Source: Sneathiella marina (GTDB lineage Bacteria > Pseudomonadota > Alphaproteobacteria > Sneathiellales > Sneathiellaceae). Taken from it: 64,000 bases of DNA. How positions within the stretch are numbered: position 1 is the stretch's first letter; each line of letters opens with the position of its first letter. Location: the NCBI RefSeq assembly GCF_023746535.1, contig NZ_CP098747.1, positions 2,502,501-2,566,500 on the forward strand, read 5' to 3'. This document shows positions 45,766-54,808 of this stretch, piece after piece. Under the pieces are notes generated by a model. That model did not search any database, was not told where the DNA came from, and saw only the letters and a program-made list of their open reading frames with translations. Both the position numbers and the translations under genes were made by a program.

Positions 45766-46434
45766 TTAGGCTTGCGTCAATTTATTTTTACGACGACGGC
45801 TCAAGAGGCCGAGGCCGAGAAGTGCGGCACCGAACAGCGGCAAGGCTGCGGGGATCGGTACAACGGAAATCACTGTGTTATAGACACGGAGATTACTCCA
45901 GTCCTTAGGCGACAAGTCCGCGAAAAAGCTTTCCTGAATGTCTTCAAAGTACCAGGCCATGGCATATTGGCCGGTATGAAGATAATAAACCTGGCCTTCG
46001 ATTTTCGTCTCGAAATTCTTGCCCGACGTAATAGTGTCAATCTGCCCGACCAAAGTCAGGGCTTCGCCAAACCAGTCAGAGGATTCAAGAACCGTCTCTA
46101 CAGCGCCAGGGCTCTGGTTAGGAAATGCTTTTGACGATTTTGGTGAATAAGAAAACTGGGATTTGCTGAAACCCGATGAGACGGAAAGTTCCGACCAGTT
46201 ATCTTCGGGGCTACCGTCAAAGGTTGCTTGCCAGTCGGCAGCATCCTTGAAATCACCGCTGGGGTCGCCGCGGCCGTTATTGTTATAGCATTGGCCCCCA
46301 CCTGCAGCATCCGGGCAGGTAAAAGTCGCCGCTGTCGCGGAATTGGATGCACCAAGCAACAGGCTCGCGCCGATCACGGCGGCGGCACCAAAGCCCAATA
46401 CCTTAAGTTTCAAAGAAGTTATGTTGGTGGACAT
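45766..46434 (-). CDS. VPLPA-CTERM exosortase-sorted extracellular protein 2
   Basis: A 222-residue exported protein: signal peptide (about 1-35, SLKLKVLGFGAAAVIGASLL), a secreted domain with a Cys pair near the start (CPDAAGGGQC), and the tail VPIPAALPLFGAALLGLGL ending RRRK. The sorting tail is nearly identical to that of the protein at 26212-26913, but the mature domains differ. GGGAGGGGC precedes the ATG by a few bases. An ATGGTTAAT site lies 232 bases upstream. Confidence 0.82.
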   Translation of the reverse strand: MSTNITSLKLKVLGFGAAAVIGASLLLGASNSATAATFTCPDAAGGGQCYNNNGRGDPSGDFKDAADWQATFDGSPEDNWSELSVSSGFSKSQFSYSPKSSKAFPNQSPGAVETVLESSDWFGEALTLVGQIDTITSGKNFETKIEGQVYYLHTGQYAMAWYFEDIQESFFADLSPKDWSNLRVYNTVISVVPIPAALPLFGAALLGLGLLSRRRKNKLTQA

Positions 46435-46665
46435 AATGCCCCTCCCATCAATAAAAATATAAATTACGCAATATTATGTAAAAAATACGCAACGACTAAA
46501 CTTGGCGAATACCAATATCAATCAAACAGGTATTCTGAATTTATTAACGCTTATTTAACTAAAATTTTAAATGAATTCAAAGTAATATTTTTGACTGCAA
46601 TTAACAGTAATTGCTTGAATCCAAACATTTATATGAGAAAAAACTCACTAAAACAGCCAATAATT

Positions 46666-46674
46666 ATGGTTAAT
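46666..46674 (+). promoter_or_regulatory. Single ATGGTTAAT site upstream of VPLPA-CTERM gene 2
   Basis: The same nonamer, extended on both sides as in the copy at 27113 (TTATGGTTAATTTTT), 232 bases upstream of the start at 46434. Confidence 0.4.
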
Positions 46675-46855
46675 TTTTTGAACTTCCTACCAAAATCCCT
46701 GAAATTCCTGCTCTCAAATCATGGGCATAAATACCGTAATAGAAGGTAATCGAAGCCGAATCGAAGGTTTAATCCTACACTCGCTGCTTGATTCTTCCTC
46801 ACCCATATCCCCAGATATACGGGTTTTCAAACCTCCCTATGCCGGCGTCAGGCAC

Positions 46856-46884
46856 AAAAAAGGCGGCCATTGGGCCACCTCGTG
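46856..46884 (-). terminator. Rho-independent terminator of the short gene at 46929
   Basis: On the minus strand AGG-x-GGCC / GGCC-x-CCT with a 4-base loop and a run of T, about 45 bases after the stop. Confidence 0.75.
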
Positions 46885-46928
46885 TCTTGCCGGGATCTCT
46901 TCCGGGCAATTTTATAGGGGCTGACGCG

Positions 46929-47129
46929 TCAGCTCTTGTTTTTGATCAGGTCAAGTATCTTGATCGTCCCACTGGTTTCGATGGTTTGTGCGTCGGTGAT
47001 ATGCTGATCGCATCCGGTGGTCAGGCCCGTTCCGCAAGTTGTCGCGTTTAACAATGTCATGCCGCCAATGATCACCGCGACACCCAGACCAAGTACTTTG
47101 AGTTTCAAAGAAATAAAATTAACTGACAT
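46929..47129 (-). CDS. Short exported protein sharing the signal region of VPLPA-CTERM protein 2
   Basis: A 66-residue frame. Its first 29 residues (SLKLKVLGLGVAVIIGG core) match the signal peptide of the protein at 45766-46434, and the same GGGAGGGGC ribosome site precedes its ATG, so the 5' parts are a duplication. The remaining ~37 residues (with a Cys pair) end before any sorting tail, and a good terminator follows. It is either a truncated remnant of a paralogue or a genuine small secreted protein. Confidence 0.6.
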   Translation of the reverse strand: MSVNFISLKLKVLGLGVAVIIGGMTLLNATTCGTGLTTGCDQHITDAQTIETSGTIKILDLIKNKS

Positions 47130-47333
47130 CGGCCCCTCCCGAAAAAATTTATACACATCCATACCGCTTTAACGACCCATCTTCTATGACGCCGGTTACA
47201 AAATGACCTCAAATCAGGTCCTTTTCACCGGTATGACCCAGTTTAACGAGTAATAAGGCAGAAATAAGGTGCCGATTGGCCTTTTTACGCATCAATGGAT
47301 TGAACCTGGCAGTTTCCCTGCTACTCTGGCGTC

Positions 47334-47945
47334 ATGGAACTCTATCTCACCCTTATCCTCGTCAGCCTCGGGCTGGTGCTGGTCCCCGGACCCAATGTGG
47401 CGTTGATCATTGCCAATGCCATGCGCTATGGCACGCGATACGGCCTTTGTACCGTTGCCGGGACCACATGCGGCATCGCCCTGCAGCTTGCCCTGGTGGT
47501 TGTCGGAATTGGCGCCCTGCTTGATTTTGCCGCCAATGTCCTGATCTGGGTGAAATGGGCGGGCGTGCTCTATATGGTGTATCTGGGATTTCGGACCTGG
47601 CTCACCTCACCCGAAGACCTGTCCCTGATCACGGCGCGCAAAGCCCCGGCCCTCACCCTTTATTGGCAGGGTCTGGGCATCGCCGTCCTTAATCCCAAGA
47701 CCCTGATTTTCAACGCGGCCTTCCTGCCGCAATTTGTCGCGCCGGGCGGCAGCTACGCCTGGCAGCTCGCCGTCGTCTCCGCCATCTTCCTGACCACGGT
47801 CACCATCGGCGATTCCATCTGGGCGGTGTTTGCCGGAGCCTTGCGCCCGGTCATGCTGAAATTCCAGCGCCTGCGCAACCGGGTCACCGGCCTTTTTTTT
47901 GTCGCCGCCGGTATCGGCCTCGCCTTGAGTGACCAGCGGAAATAG
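47334..47945 (+). CDS. LysE/RhtB-family exporter
   Basis: A 203-residue inner-membrane protein with about six spans. The N-terminal GLVLVPGPNVALIIANAMRYG is the LysE signature (PGPN), and NPKTLIFNAAFLPQFV is the second conserved block. It exports an amino acid or similar small metabolite. It is the last clearly chromosomal gene before the prophage. Confidence 0.9.
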   Translation: MELYLTLILVSLGLVLVPGPNVALIIANAMRYGTRYGLCTVAGTTCGIALQLALVVVGIGALLDFAANVLIWVKWAGVLYMVYLGFRTWLTSPEDLSLITARKAPALTLYWQGLGIAVLNPKTLIFNAAFLPQFVAPGGSYAWQLAVVSAIFLTTVTIGDSIWAVFAGALRPVMLKFQRLRNRVTGLFFVAAGIGLALSDQRK

Positions 47946-47950
47946 CCCCC

Positions 47951-48250
47951 TCACCCCTCATCCAGAAAGCCGCGCATGCCGGATCGTTGTGGGGTGAAAT
48001 CCAGCTCAAACAGGTCCTCGCGCGTCGCCACCGTGGGTCCGTCTTCCATGGCACCGGCTTTTGCCTGCAGGGATTGAACATCACGCCACACCGCGCCCTT
48101 GACCACATCGAGCAACGGGGCATTGTCATTGGCCGCCTCTTCGGGGTCCGATGCGGCAAGAAGCCCGATCTCCGCCTCGCCCCGCGGAATGATGGCATCG
48201 GGCCCTCTGTCCGGATCTGTGCTTTCCTTGTGCTTATATTTCAAACTCAT
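47951..48250 (-). CDS. Hypothetical protein at the left end of the prophage
   Basis: A 99-residue acidic, soluble protein without recognised domains. The start at ATG 48250 has AGGGGGA just upstream; the open frame begins earlier but lacks a site. It is 25 bases after the lipase stop on the same strand, so probably the last gene of the phage transcript; it could equally be a host gene. Confidence 0.5.
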   Translation of the reverse strand: MSLKYKHKESTDPDRGPDAIIPRGEAEIGLLAASDPEEAANDNAPLLDVVKGAVWRDVQSLQAKAGAMEDGPTVATREDLFELDFTPQRSGMRGFLDEG

Positions 48251-48275
48251 GCTTCCCCCTCTGTGGTTTCGCTGA

Positions 48276-48932
48276 TTAGGATGTTGAGAAATACCGATGT
48301 TTTTTGCCTGAAACACCGCTTACATAAGCCGCCATGCCATGCCCGAACGTGCTCAGGCGGACAGCACGACCGGCATGGACATATGCCTCCGTCTGTTGCC
48401 GATCACCTCTGCGAACGGACCCGCGAAACGGCAGGCGCGACAGAAAATCCCCGCGATTGACATAGCGGGTGATCCGCACGTGAGACGTGATGTTTTTGGC
48501 AAAAACCTTATTGCCGATGCGCGGACAGGCAAAGGCGTGAACCCGCTTTGCCAACAGGAACCGGGCCGCCAGAACCGCCAGGGCGGCGCCCATGGAATGC
48601 CCGGTGAGGATAACATTTTCCCCGTTGATCCGCTCCCGCCGGAGGGCCGCCACCAATTGCCACATGGCCTGGTGATAGCCCTCATGCACCAGCCCGGGCC
48701 CCATCCAGGGCACCAGATCCGTAGACATATTGGCTCGATAGGGACCGGAGCCTGAGCGCGAAAAAGCGCTGCCCCGAAAGGCGATGACCGTCAGGGCCCC
48801 GCGCCGGCCAATCCAGGCGAAATGCGAATTCCGCCTCACCGCCCGGTAGCTGAACCCCAGTTTGCGGGCCGCTGCCGCCCCCTCATCCAGATAGGCGATT
48901 TTCGCGCAAAGAGCCGCTTCAACCGGTGTCAT
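48276..48932 (-). CDS. Class 3 lipase-like alpha/beta hydrolase
   Basis: A 218-residue protein with the lipase elbow LTGHSMGAALAVLAAR (Ser about 114), the upstream oxyanion region VIAFRGSA, a candidate Asp in NRGDFLSRLP and His in TFGHGMAAY, giving a full triad. This is the fungal-lipase-like Lipase_3 fold. No signal peptide. It overlaps the preceding small membrane-protein gene by 4 bases, in the position where a lysis gene is usual. Confidence 0.82.
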   Translation of the reverse strand: MTPVEAALCAKIAYLDEGAAAARKLGFSYRAVRRNSHFAWIGRRGALTVIAFRGSAFSRSGSGPYRANMSTDLVPWMGPGLVHEGYHQAMWQLVAALRRERINGENVILTGHSMGAALAVLAARFLLAKRVHAFACPRIGNKVFAKNITSHVRITRYVNRGDFLSRLPFRGSVRRGDRQQTEAYVHAGRAVRLSTFGHGMAAYVSGVSGKKHRYFSTS

Positions 48933-49126
48933 CCGTCGTCCGCATTTTTGTTGTGGCCGACATTTCCGGCGATCAGATTGACATAGTGAAACAACCTGTC
49001 CATTGCCTGATTGTCCCAGCGGGTCGGTGTCAGGGCACTGATGATGGTTGCCAGGGTCACCAGAAGGGTCAGAACCTCGAACGCCAGCAAGATGGCGCCT
49101 TCCAGCAGTGACGGGGTCAAATACAT
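48929..49126 (-). CDS. Small phage membrane protein, holin-like
   Basis: A 65-residue protein with one strong hydrophobic segment (about 8-33, GAILLAFEVLTLLVTLATII) and a polar C-terminal part (ALTPTRWDNQAMDRLFHYVN) resembling small proteins in phage lysis regions. AGGAGA lies 8 bases before ATG 49126. Holin function is inferred from position and size. Confidence 0.5.
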   Translation of the reverse strand: MYLTPSLLEGAILLAFEVLTLLVTLATIISALTPTRWDNQAMDRLFHYVNLIAGNVGHNKNADDG

Positions 49127-49150
49127 GGCCAAATTCTCCTTGATTTTGCC

Positions 49151-49369
49151 TTAAGGGGTAAAGGGTTTGAACATCTGGCCGAACCAGGCGGCAAATGTTG
49201 TTAACGTGACAAGGACGCCGCCTGTGATACCGGCAAGTTTCAAGGCGCCCCGGCCCATGCTCACCTGCAGGGTCAGCAATTTCACATCGTCGCGCAGTTC
49301 CACCATATCCAGATGCAGGTTTTCCACCCGCGCCCGCAGGGCTCCGATTTCCTGTTCAAGCCTGTCCAT
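49151..49369 (-). CDS. Small coiled-coil membrane protein of the prophage
   Basis: A 72-residue protein: N-terminal coiled coil (MDRLEQEIGALRARVENLHL), then a C-terminal membrane span (about 45-65). AGGAGA precedes ATG 49369. The coiled-coil-plus-anchor layout is common in phage late regions next to holins; the exact role is unknown. Confidence 0.6.
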   Translation of the reverse strand: MDRLEQEIGALRARVENLHLDMVELRDDVKLLTLQVSMGRGALKLAGITGGVLVTLTTFAAWFGQMFKPFTP

Positions 49370-49398
49370 CAACGTCTCCTGAATATCTAAAGAGGGGA

Positions 49399-50226
49399 TT
49401 ACCCGGCGGCGAGAAGACTGAACCAGCAACTGTCATGGACCAGAACCTGCCGGTTGGCACCGGAGTTCTGCCAAACGGCCACCTCAAAATAATCCCCGGC
49501 GGTTACCGGCAGAACCGGCGACATGACCGTTTGCATGGTGACACCGGCAACTGCCGCCGTCCGGCTGAAAGCCCGCCCGGCATATGTGTTGGCGCCATTT
49601 TTATAAATCTGCACTTCGCGGAAATTGGCGCTGTTGTTGTCCCAGCGGATTTGCGCTGTCAGCTGAACTTTCGGAACGCCGGGCGGGATGGTCAGCCGGC
49701 TGCCGGTTGCGTTTGGATCATGGAAGCTGTCCGTATCATAAGCGGCCGCCTGCCAGTCCAGAATTTGTACCGATCCCGTCGCCACTGTCTGATCCAGGGT
49801 TTTACTCACCAGCGCCCCGCCAGGGCTGGTGCCGCCGCTGCTGGCCCCTCCCGTAACGGAATGATCACTGAGGGCCAGAACATTGCGGCCATCGCAATAG
49901 AATAACCGGGTTTGTGTATCCAGCACCTGACCGGAGGCGCCCTTGCCGGTTTGAACCGTTGCGCTCTGGCCGCTCCTGTTGGTGATCATGAAGGGACGGC
50001 GAAATGCGGGTATCGTCACCGTAAAAGCGGCGCCGGGTGTCCCGCCAATCCCCTGATGCCAGGCGCGACGGAAATCCGCTGCGGAAAGAGAGAAATCTCC
50101 CGCCGTTGCATCATGACCGGAAATATCCTCGCACAGAGCCTTTTCCAGCAGGGCATCGGCATCATTGGAGGTGACGTAAGCCAGCGCCTGGCTTTCGGCG
50201 ATTTGCGGTAAGTCCAGTTGGGACAT
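49399..50226 (-). CDS. Putative tail fibre / receptor-binding protein
   Basis: A 275-residue protein directly after the tail hub gene (one base apart). The N-terminus (LDLPQIAESQALAYVTSNDA) resembles the start of DUF2793-type phage fibre proteins; the C-terminal half is beta-rich with repeated Gly/Ser/Thr turns. This suits a host-contact role but no adhesin motif is proven. Confidence 0.6.
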   Translation of the reverse strand: MSQLDLPQIAESQALAYVTSNDADALLEKALCEDISGHDATAGDFSLSAADFRRAWHQGIGGTPGAAFTVTIPAFRRPFMITNRSGQSATVQTGKGASGQVLDTQTRLFYCDGRNVLALSDHSVTGGASSGGTSPGGALVSKTLDQTVATGSVQILDWQAAAYDTDSFHDPNATGSRLTIPPGVPKVQLTAQIRWDNNSANFREVQIYKNGANTYAGRAFSRTAAVAGVTMQTVMSPVLPVTAGDYFEVAVWQNSGANRQVLVHDSCWFSLLAAG

Positions 50227-50227
50227 G

Positions 50228-53200
50228 TTAAATCTCCTTTACGGCCGGGTATCCGCGGCCGATGGTTTCTGAAAGTTGATAAAGCTTGAGGGACAGCACC
50301 GGGAACCCGGTCAAATCCTGGTTGAAATCTGCGTTGAATTCCGCCAGTTCATAGGCATATTCCGTAGCGTCAGAGAGATATTTCGACACCGTTTTTCCCG
50401 CATGGGTAAAGACGAGCTCATAGCGCTCATGGGTTTCCGATAACGGGACAATCCCGTTCAGGCCGCCGCCGCCAATCCGGGTGCGCCGCTGCCAGCCCAG
50501 ATACAGCCTGTTGTCGCGCCGTGTCGCGGTAATCTGAACCGGCGCATAGGGCCGTAAATCCTTCCCGGTCAGGGTACGGATTTCCGCCGGGGCCAGTTCC
50601 AGCGATTGCCCGGCCCCGACCCCCTTGAACGACCGGGGAAGGTTCAATTCACCCAGCGGGGTAAAGCCCCGCCCCAGGGCCTCTTCGCTCAACAGAAGCA
50701 CTCTCTCACCGGTTTGATGGCTGTGCCGGGCGCCTTCGGTTCCCCGCCGGCCACGGATCAGTGTTGCCAAATGATAACTGCCATCGCCATTCTGGCTGAC
50801 CTCGGCGAACTGGAGTATTTCATCCCCCACCAGCAGGGCATTCCCGCCGTTCAGCAAGGCCGCCTCGGATATGGTTTCCAAGGCCCCGCCGCCATTTACA
50901 AAGCTCACATCCAGGCTGTTCACCCGGTCGGTCTGCCACGGCGTGTCGGGGGCGGGCAGTGCCTGCAGGGCAATACCCCAGCTGGCATTTTCAAATACCG
51001 TTCCCGCCAATTGATACCGCTGATCATCACGGGCAACGTGTAGCGCGCCCCTCTGGACCCCGGGCTGATAGCGATCCAGGGCGAAATAATAGCGGCTGCC
51101 GCTGCCGGCCGTCGCGTCCTGATCGCGCAACAGGGGCAAATCGAGAATGAACATGTCGCCATGCGTTCCCTGACGGATCAGCACCTGTTCGTAGCCCGTG
51201 CCCGCTTGCCCGGAAACACGGGAGCTGTAATCAAAGGCGGAAATTGTTTTTGCTGTCACGGACAGGCTCATATCAGCGCCCAGATTAACCTCGGCCAACC
51301 GCATGACTGCATCGCCCGCCGGCAAGCTGACCTCTATCACATCTGCCGGGTCCAGCAGCAGATAGCGAAGCGGCAGCCGGGCGGTGAGCGACTGCCGCTC
51401 CGCCCAGAGGGCGTAAAGTGTTTTTTCCGCCGTCTGCCGGGCACCGTCCGCCGTCAGGGCCAGGGGCAAATTCCGGCTCAGGTGGTTGCGGCCGAACATG
51501 GTCGCGGTCGGCTGACAGCTACGCTTTTCCGATTGGGACCCCAGCTGATAGCCCGCATCCGCCGCCAGGTACGTCACCGAAATCCGTTCCGGCAGCTCGC
51601 TTTCCTGAACTCTTTGCAGGGTTGGTGGGGCCAGCAACTGGTCATGGTCCAGCAAGAGGGCCCGTTGCTGGTTGCGGGGAATAAAGCTGAGCTTCTCGTT
51701 GCTTTCCACCACATCAAAAAATCCGTACTGGCGAAGCGGTTGCAGGGCATCGGCAACGGACATGGACCGGTTGACCACATATCCCGGCAGCGGGGTTTGC
51801 AGCCTGTCCGTATCAAATTCCGCCGCGGACAGGCCCGCCCGGGTACAGAGGTCACCGACCACCCGCCCCAGATCCGCCGCCCCGCCCGAGCGGCGGCGGA
51901 GAAATAACCGCCGCAGGCCGACACCGGCATCAAATACCAGCAGGCTATCGCTGGACGCCTCATAAAGGTTTTTGGTGGTGCCGGTTATCCCGTCAAACCG
52001 GGTTAAATCGACCCGGTCCTTTTCCGCCAATGTCCCGGCGTCGAGATAGACCCCGTACCGCCCTGCTTCCACATAAAAAAGCTCGGAATTGCCATGGCCA
52101 TGGCGCAAGGACAACGCGCCGTTCAAGCCGCCTGTATCGCGGCGGGCGCTCACGGTGGCGGAGAGCAGCGACCATTTGAAAATCCGGTGGTCATTTTGCA
52201 GGACCAGCTCTTCGCTGACCGGCAAATAGGCCACCAGCCGCGTCACGTTATTGCCCTCCCCGCCGCTACCGCCCCGCGGGGTCAGGTCCGCCGCCGCGAT
52301 GTGATGGCGGGTGGAAATGACATTAAAGCGGCCTCCCTCCACGTCCGGGGCGCCGAAAATCGAGACATGGACAATCTCCAGGTCACTGATCGCTGAGGTG
52401 CCAAGCTGGCCTGACATGACAATCCAGCCGTCCTCGCGCTGATCGGTCACGGCGCCTGTACACACCTTTGCGGCGGTTTCGATTTTTGCCACCAGCTGCA
52501 AATCCTCGTCGAACACGGCAACCTGGCCGTTCTGCCGGGAGCCGAAAACCTGGACCCGCGCACCGGTCAGCCTGGAAACACAGTCCGTGGAAAAACCCAG
52601 CGCCGCAATGCCGGGCGGCAAGTCGGTGGTTTTTTCCAGGGTCAGCGCGGCCGCTTTGACCCGGTGCAATTGCCGTCCGCTTAACAGCCCGAAGCCTGTC
52701 CCGATCCAGAACCGCCCCTGCCGGTCCAGTGAAAAGCCGCTGGCAGCATCGGGAAGACGGGGAAAATCCCGGCCGATTTTCGCAGCCTGGACAACGGTCA
52801 GATCCTCCACCTTAATTTTACGCACCAGATCGACACCGTCCGCGACCTCGTAACTATAGGCAAATCCCCGATCCCCATCATACGCCAGCGACCCCGGCTG
52901 AAGACTGGGCTGCCTGCTGCTGGTCAGCGGATAAACAATGTCGGGCTCCGTGCTCACCAGCACCTCGATATTGGGCAGCCGGTTGCCAAAATCAGTCAGG
53001 GGGAAATCCTCGAACACCAGATAACAGAGGCCGCGATAAGCCGGCACCGCGTCTGCGCCAAGGGCCGCCGACATCACGCTATCGGGCAGTTGCGTTTGTG
53101 TGCCGGGATAAAAGCGGACGCGCAGGCCCGGCGCGATCACCGCGCCCGCCGCTTCGCGATCATAGAGGATCACGCCGTCCGCCCAGATTTTAATCAAGGC

Positions 53201-53554
53201 GGCAATCTCCCCTGCCGCGATGGCGACAGCGAAACTGCTGGAATAGGACATGCCCGCGGGTTGGCGGGGGCCCCCGCCTTTGCCGCCACCGCTGGCCGGG
53301 GTCCGGGTTGCCCGCCAGCCGGAGGTCCAGATGATCGTGCCGCCAAGCCGCATGGTGCCATAGATATGGGGGATCGGCCGCCCGTAGCTGGCGCCGGTGA
53401 CTTTCAGATCACCAAGCTGCGATCCGGTATTTTCCGGGGTGTCGGGGAACAGAACCTGCCCCAATGCCGTTCCCAATGTCCAACCGGCTGCAGCTCCCAC
53501 ACCGGTTACGGACCCGATACCGGCACCAACAATACCCAAAGCAAGGCTTCCCAT
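50228..53554 (-). CDS. Tail hub/host-specificity protein, RcGTA gp15-like
   Basis: A 1108-residue protein. The N-terminus has a Gly/Ala-rich segment (GSLALGIVGAGIGSVTGVGA), then YGRPIPHIYGTMRLGGTIIW, the typical entry of GTA/phage hub proteins. The hub core resumes at about 575 (LGRVVGDLCTRAGLSAAEFD) and the C-terminus has the RTLTGKDLRPYAPVQI block and fibronectin-like strands. Between about 215 and 560 lies an insertion of repeated beta-strand units (DGDRGFAYSYEV, DRQGRFWIG and similar) resembling a beta-propeller. The start at ATG 53554 shares one base with the preceding stop (TGATG). Confidence 0.82.
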   Translation of the reverse strand: MGSLALGIVGAGIGSVTGVGAAAGWTLGTALGQVLFPDTPENTGSQLGDLKVTGASYGRPIPHIYGTMRLGGTIIWTSGWRATRTPASGGGKGGGPRQPAGMSYSSSFAVAIAAGEIAALIKIWADGVILYDREAAGAVIAPGLRVRFYPGTQTQLPDSVMSAALGADAVPAYRGLCYLVFEDFPLTDFGNRLPNIEVLVSTEPDIVYPLTSSRQPSLQPGSLAYDGDRGFAYSYEVADGVDLVRKIKVEDLTVVQAAKIGRDFPRLPDAASGFSLDRQGRFWIGTGFGLLSGRQLHRVKAAALTLEKTTDLPPGIAALGFSTDCVSRLTGARVQVFGSRQNGQVAVFDEDLQLVAKIETAAKVCTGAVTDQREDGWIVMSGQLGTSAISDLEIVHVSIFGAPDVEGGRFNVISTRHHIAAADLTPRGGSGGEGNNVTRLVAYLPVSEELVLQNDHRIFKWSLLSATVSARRDTGGLNGALSLRHGHGNSELFYVEAGRYGVYLDAGTLAEKDRVDLTRFDGITGTTKNLYEASSDSLLVFDAGVGLRRLFLRRRSGGAADLGRVVGDLCTRAGLSAAEFDTDRLQTPLPGYVVNRSMSVADALQPLRQYGFFDVVESNEKLSFIPRNQQRALLLDHDQLLAPPTLQRVQESELPERISVTYLAADAGYQLGSQSEKRSCQPTATMFGRNHLSRNLPLALTADGARQTAEKTLYALWAERQSLTARLPLRYLLLDPADVIEVSLPAGDAVMRLAEVNLGADMSLSVTAKTISAFDYSSRVSGQAGTGYEQVLIRQGTHGDMFILDLPLLRDQDATAGSGSRYYFALDRYQPGVQRGALHVARDDQRYQLAGTVFENASWGIALQALPAPDTPWQTDRVNSLDVSFVNGGGALETISEAALLNGGNALLVGDEILQFAEVSQNGDGSYHLATLIRGRRGTEGARHSHQTGERVLLLSEEALGRGFTPLGELNLPRSFKGVGAGQSLELAPAEIRTLTGKDLRPYAPVQITATRRDNRLYLGWQRRTRIGGGGLNGIVPLSETHERYELVFTHAGKTVSKYLSDATEYAYELAEFNADFNQDLTGFPVLSLKLYQLSETIGRGYPAVKEI

Positions 53555-53970
53555 CAGCCCCCCTCCCGCAGGCGGAAAACCGCAACGGGCGGCCCCACAT
53601 GATGCAGGTCTTCTTCCACCACCTGACGCCGTCCGGCATGGGCATGGATCACGGTAGACCCGGTATCTGACGTCGCGAGAAAGCCCAGATGAGCCGGGCA
53701 TCCCTGCTCCATGAAAACACCAATATCTCCGTTTTTATAAGTACTTACGGATATATATTTCAGCTGATCATGAAGATCCTGCAGGAGAATCCTCCCGTCC
53801 TGCCGGCGGCCATAGCCGCGCCGGTCCTCAAGCCCCAGATCAAACCGGCTGGCCACGCAGACCAGCAGCCCGGCGCAATCCACACCGCGCCGGAAATCAC
53901 GTCCCTGATGGCGCCAGCGCACCCCGATCCAGCGGCGGGCTTCGCCTATCAACAGCTCTGCTTCAGGCAT
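53554..53970 (-). CDS. NlpC/P60-type tail peptidase, RcGTA gp14-like
   Basis: A 138-residue cysteine peptidase: catalytic Cys in RGVDCAGLLV (about 32), His in CPAHLGFLA (about 94) and a further HAHAGR. Such proteins sit at the phage tail tip and cut host peptidoglycan during DNA entry. It overlaps the DUF2163 gene by 8 bases. Confidence 0.85.
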   Translation of the reverse strand: MPEAELLIGEARRWIGVRWRHQGRDFRRGVDCAGLLVCVASRFDLGLEDRRGYGRRQDGRILLQDLHDQLKYISVSTYKNGDIGVFMEQGCPAHLGFLATSDTGSTVIHAHAGRRQVVEEDLHHVGPPVAVFRLREGG

Positions 53971-54808
53971 CCGCGTCCTCCGTCAGGGCATCGGTCCCGG
54001 GGATATGCGGAAAGCCGCGAAAATTGATCTGGTTGGCAAAGTGATCCCGGCAGGTGGCGAAGCTTTTGTCGCAGCCCCGGGTCACCGTGACCCCGTCACC
54101 GGGCTCAATATCAAAGGGGGCGGCCAGAAACAGGGTCACCTGTTGCGATCCCGGCTGCCAGTGACTGATTTCAAGACGGCGACCGGCATTCAGGCCGCTG
54201 GTAAAGGACAGCACCCCGCCGACCGGCTCGCCCGCCTCTGCGGCATAGTCCGACAGGATAAACTCACGGCGGCTCACAACCGCGGCCACCTGATCCTTTT
54301 TCATCAGCGCCGCCGTATCGACGGTGCAGGCCCCATCGCCGAAATCGGCCCGGCAGGTGGGCCCGTATGTCTCGCCGATTTGTGTCAGCAGCGCCTGACT
54401 CAACCCGCGCAGTTCGGCGGTAAATTGCTGATCGATCAGCGACAGCTCCCCCAGCCAGCCCGTGCGAAGCGGGATGCTTCCCATGCTCAAATCCTGCCAG
54501 TTGACCATGAAAATATGGATTTGGGCATGGTCATACAGGCCCGATAAAAGATCTGTTTCGGTGATCGCGTCACTGTCTAAATATCCAATGATATCAAGGT
54601 TATCGACCGTAAAGCTGTCGGAATTGGTGATGGCCGTCCGGGAATATCCCTTGTCCGCCTCATATATGTCGCCGTCAATATCCAGATCCTGGTCAAAATC
54701 GGTGAAAAACATCCCCATCCCATCGGTCCGCCGGAGCCGCCAGCAGGTTACCAGCGAGGTCAGGTCGCCTTGCAGATGCGCGGCCATTGCCGGGCTGGCG
54801 GATTTCAT
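53963..54808 (-). CDS. DUF2163-family tail protein, RcGTA gp13-like
   Basis: A 281-residue protein. The N-terminal TSLVTCWRLRRTDGMGMFFTD and the C-terminal RGCDKSFATCRDHFANQINF with NFRGFPHIPGTD are hallmarks of the TIGR02218/DUF2163 family. Three conserved Cys in the GPTCRADFGDGAC and GCDKSFATC regions may bind an Fe-S cluster, as seen in the RcGTA homologue. It belongs to the distal tail. Confidence 0.88.
   Translation of the reverse strand: MKSASPAMAAHLQGDLTSLVTCWRLRRTDGMGMFFTDFDQDLDIDGDIYEADKGYSRTAITNSDSFTVDNLDIIGYLDSDAITETDLLSGLYDHAQIHIFMVNWQDLSMGSIPLRTGWLGELSLIDQQFTAELRGLSQALLTQIGETYGPTCRADFGDGACTVDTAALMKKDQVAAVVSRREFILSDYAAEAGEPVGGVLSFTSGLNAGRRLEISHWQPGSQQVTLFLAAPFDIEPGDGVTVTRGCDKSFATCRDHFANQINFRGFPHIPGTDALTEDADA

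Larger units (their letters stand above)
46435..46928. other. Intergenic region between two related exported-protein genes
   Basis: 494 gene-free bases. It holds one ATGGTTAAT (46666-46674), a strongly AT-rich segment (about 46450-46690) and, near its right end, the terminator of the short gene at 46929. No RNA gene or frame of interest seen. Confidence 0.55.
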
